Origin: Acidimicrobiia bacterium
GTDB lineage: Bacteria > Actinomycetota > Acidimicrobiia > Spongiisociales > UBA5794
Direction: 5' to 3'
Assembly: GCA_029934555.1 (NCBI GenBank)
Contig: JAOZMA010000143.1
Location: forward strand, 1 to 6,156
Length of the DNA: 6,156 nucleotides
A model generated the notes under the pieces. The model ran no database searches, was not told where the DNA came from, and saw only the letters and a list, made by a program, of their open reading frames with translations. Below are positions 5,113 through 6,156 of the stretch, one piece after another. Made by a program: the position numbers and the translations under genes. Position 1 is the first letter of the stretch; each line of letters begins with the position of its first letter.

Positions 5113-6156
5113 GTGACCTCAGTCAACTTCTCGATACAGAGCCGGTCGTAGCCACTGCAGGAACCGACATGCTCGCGGCGTCGATCGAGGAGCAGGGCTC
5201 CGCCGTCGAGCGCGCCGACTGGCGTCCACCGCATGCGGGAACCGAGGAAGCGCTCAATGTCCTCTTCTCCGACGATCGGATGAGGGACGCGAACGAGATT
5301 GCAATCAACCGGATGCTCGCTGTCCGCCCGCAATTCGTTGACGTCAAGGTGGCACGGGACGTGTTCCCCGACATGACGGACCGGACCTTCCTCCATGCCG
5401 GTCCGCCGCTCGAATGGGAGCGAGCGAGCGGACCGATGCGCGGAGCGATTATCGGAGCCATGCTCTACGAGGGTCTCGCCGACGACCCCGACGACGCCGC
5501 TACCAAGGCCGCCCGCGGTGACATCGAACTATCGCCGTGTCACCACCACGGGGCGGTCGGTCCGATGGCCGGGGTGACGTCACCCTCGATGCCCGTTGCG
5601 ATCGTCACCGACGCAGCCGGAGACGGCGTGGCCTACTCAACGCTCAACGAGGGACTCGGCAAGGTGCTCCGCTACGGAGCGTATGGCCCCGAGGCGATCG
5701 ACCGACTGCACTGGATGGACGAGGTGCTTGGACCGGTGCTCAGTGCCGTTCTCGAGAGCCGAGGGCCGATCGATCTTCAGTCCCTGATCGCCCAGGCGCT
5801 GCAGATGGGCGACGACGGGCACAACAGGAACCGGGCCGTGACGTCACTGTTCCTCAGAGAGATCGCCGGATCGCTCATCGACGGTGCCGACGCTCCGCTC
5901 GACCAGAGACGGGCAGTATTCGACTTCATCGAGGGCAACGACCACTTCATGCTCAATCTGGTCATGGCCGCAGGCAAGCTCGGTTCCGACGCGGCATCGG
6001 GTGTGCCCGCCTCCAGCCTGGTCACCGTCATGGCGCGAAACGGCACCGACTTCGGGATCAGGCTGTCGGGCACCGGGGACGAGTGGTTCATCGCCCCCGC
6101 TCCACCGGTCGACGGCCTCTACCTCGGCTCGTTCACCGAGGAGGACGCAAGCCCCG
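5109..6156 (+). CDS. DUF1116 protein, YlbE/AllG-like (3' end cut by window)
   Basis: The frame stays open from ATG 5109 to the window edge, giving 349 complete codons of a family usually about 420-470 long, so the C-terminus lies outside. The N-terminus (PVVATAGTDMLAASIEEQG, then ADWRPP at 36-41) is the nucleotide/CoA-binding-like lead of YlbE proteins. DUF1116 hallmarks follow: FLHAGPPLEWERASGPMRGA (94-113) and LYEG (119-122), SPCHHHGAVGPMAGVTSPSM (142-161), LNEGLGKVLRYGAYG (179-193), QMGDDGHNRN (232-241) and GNDHFMLN (276-283). The His cluster at 145-147 and the Asp/His/Asn of GDDGHNRN are good candidates for the active or metal site, by conservation only. The E. coli counterpart (YlbE, AllG) is part of oxamate transcarbamylase. 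The start overlaps the FdrA stop by ATGA. The gene order here is YlbF-FdrA-YlbE types, whereas E. coli has fdrA-ylbE-ylbF. A carbamate kinase gene may follow, as it does in E. coli, but it cannot be seen here. Confidence 0.93.
   Translation, partial: MSDLSQLLDTEPVVATAGTDMLAASIEEQGSAVERADWRPPHAGTEEALNVLFSDDRMRDANEIAINRMLAVRPQFVDVKVARDVFPDMTDRTFLHAGPPLEWERASGPMRGAIIGAMLYEGLADDPDDAATKAARGDIELSPCHHHGAVGPMAGVTSPSMPVAIVTDAAGDGVAYSTLNEGLGKVLRYGAYGPEAIDRLHWMDEVLGPVLSAVLESRGPIDLQSLIAQALQMGDDGHNRNRAVTSLFLREIAGSLIDGADAPLDQRRAVFDFIEGNDHFMLNLVMAAGKLGSDAASGVPASSLVTVMARNGTDFGIRLSGTGDEWFIAPAPPVDGLYLGSFTEEDASP

Overview
The window comes from a GC-rich bacterium with strong G/C preference at third codon positions, GTG-type starts and clear AGGAGG-type ribosome binding sites. 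An actinobacterial or similar high-GC lineage fits, but nothing here fixes the taxon. There are no rRNA, tRNA, IS or CRISPR signatures.

Layout. At the extreme left is a heptanucleotide tandem repeat (ACTACGG/ATTACGG, positions 1-56) that runs into the 3' end of a leftward PucR-family regulator gene (1653 to 37). A short divergent intergenic region follows, holding a nested inverted repeat that is a good operator candidate. A rightward set of four genes then fills the rest: a ring-opening amidohydrolase of the cyanuric acid hydrolase/barbiturase family (1715-2812), a DUF2877 protein related to E. coli YlbF/AllH (2819-3685), an FdrA/AllF homologue (3682-5112) and a DUF1116 protein related to E. 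coli YlbE/AllG (5109 to beyond the right edge). The last three overlap by ATGA and are probably translationally coupled. The first two are separated by 6 bases under the annotated start, which is followed at once by two perfect hairpins.

How they may work together. In E. coli the FdrA/YlbE/YlbF trio has been assigned as the oxamate (oxamic) transcarbamylase of anaerobic allantoin breakdown. It splits oxalurate phosphorolytically into oxamate and carbamoyl phosphate, from which carbamate kinase makes ATP. Here the same trio is linked to an amidohydrolase that opens barbiturate or cyanurate rings. The barbiturase product, ureidomalonate, is the one-carbon-longer homologue of oxalurate. The most attractive reading is therefore an energy-conserving, phosphorolytic ureide pathway: ring opening by the amidohydrolase, then carbamoyl transfer to phosphate by the trio, under a divergent PucR regulator of the kind often tied to purine and pyrimidine catabolism. 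The substrate assignment is inference. The family assignments are firm.
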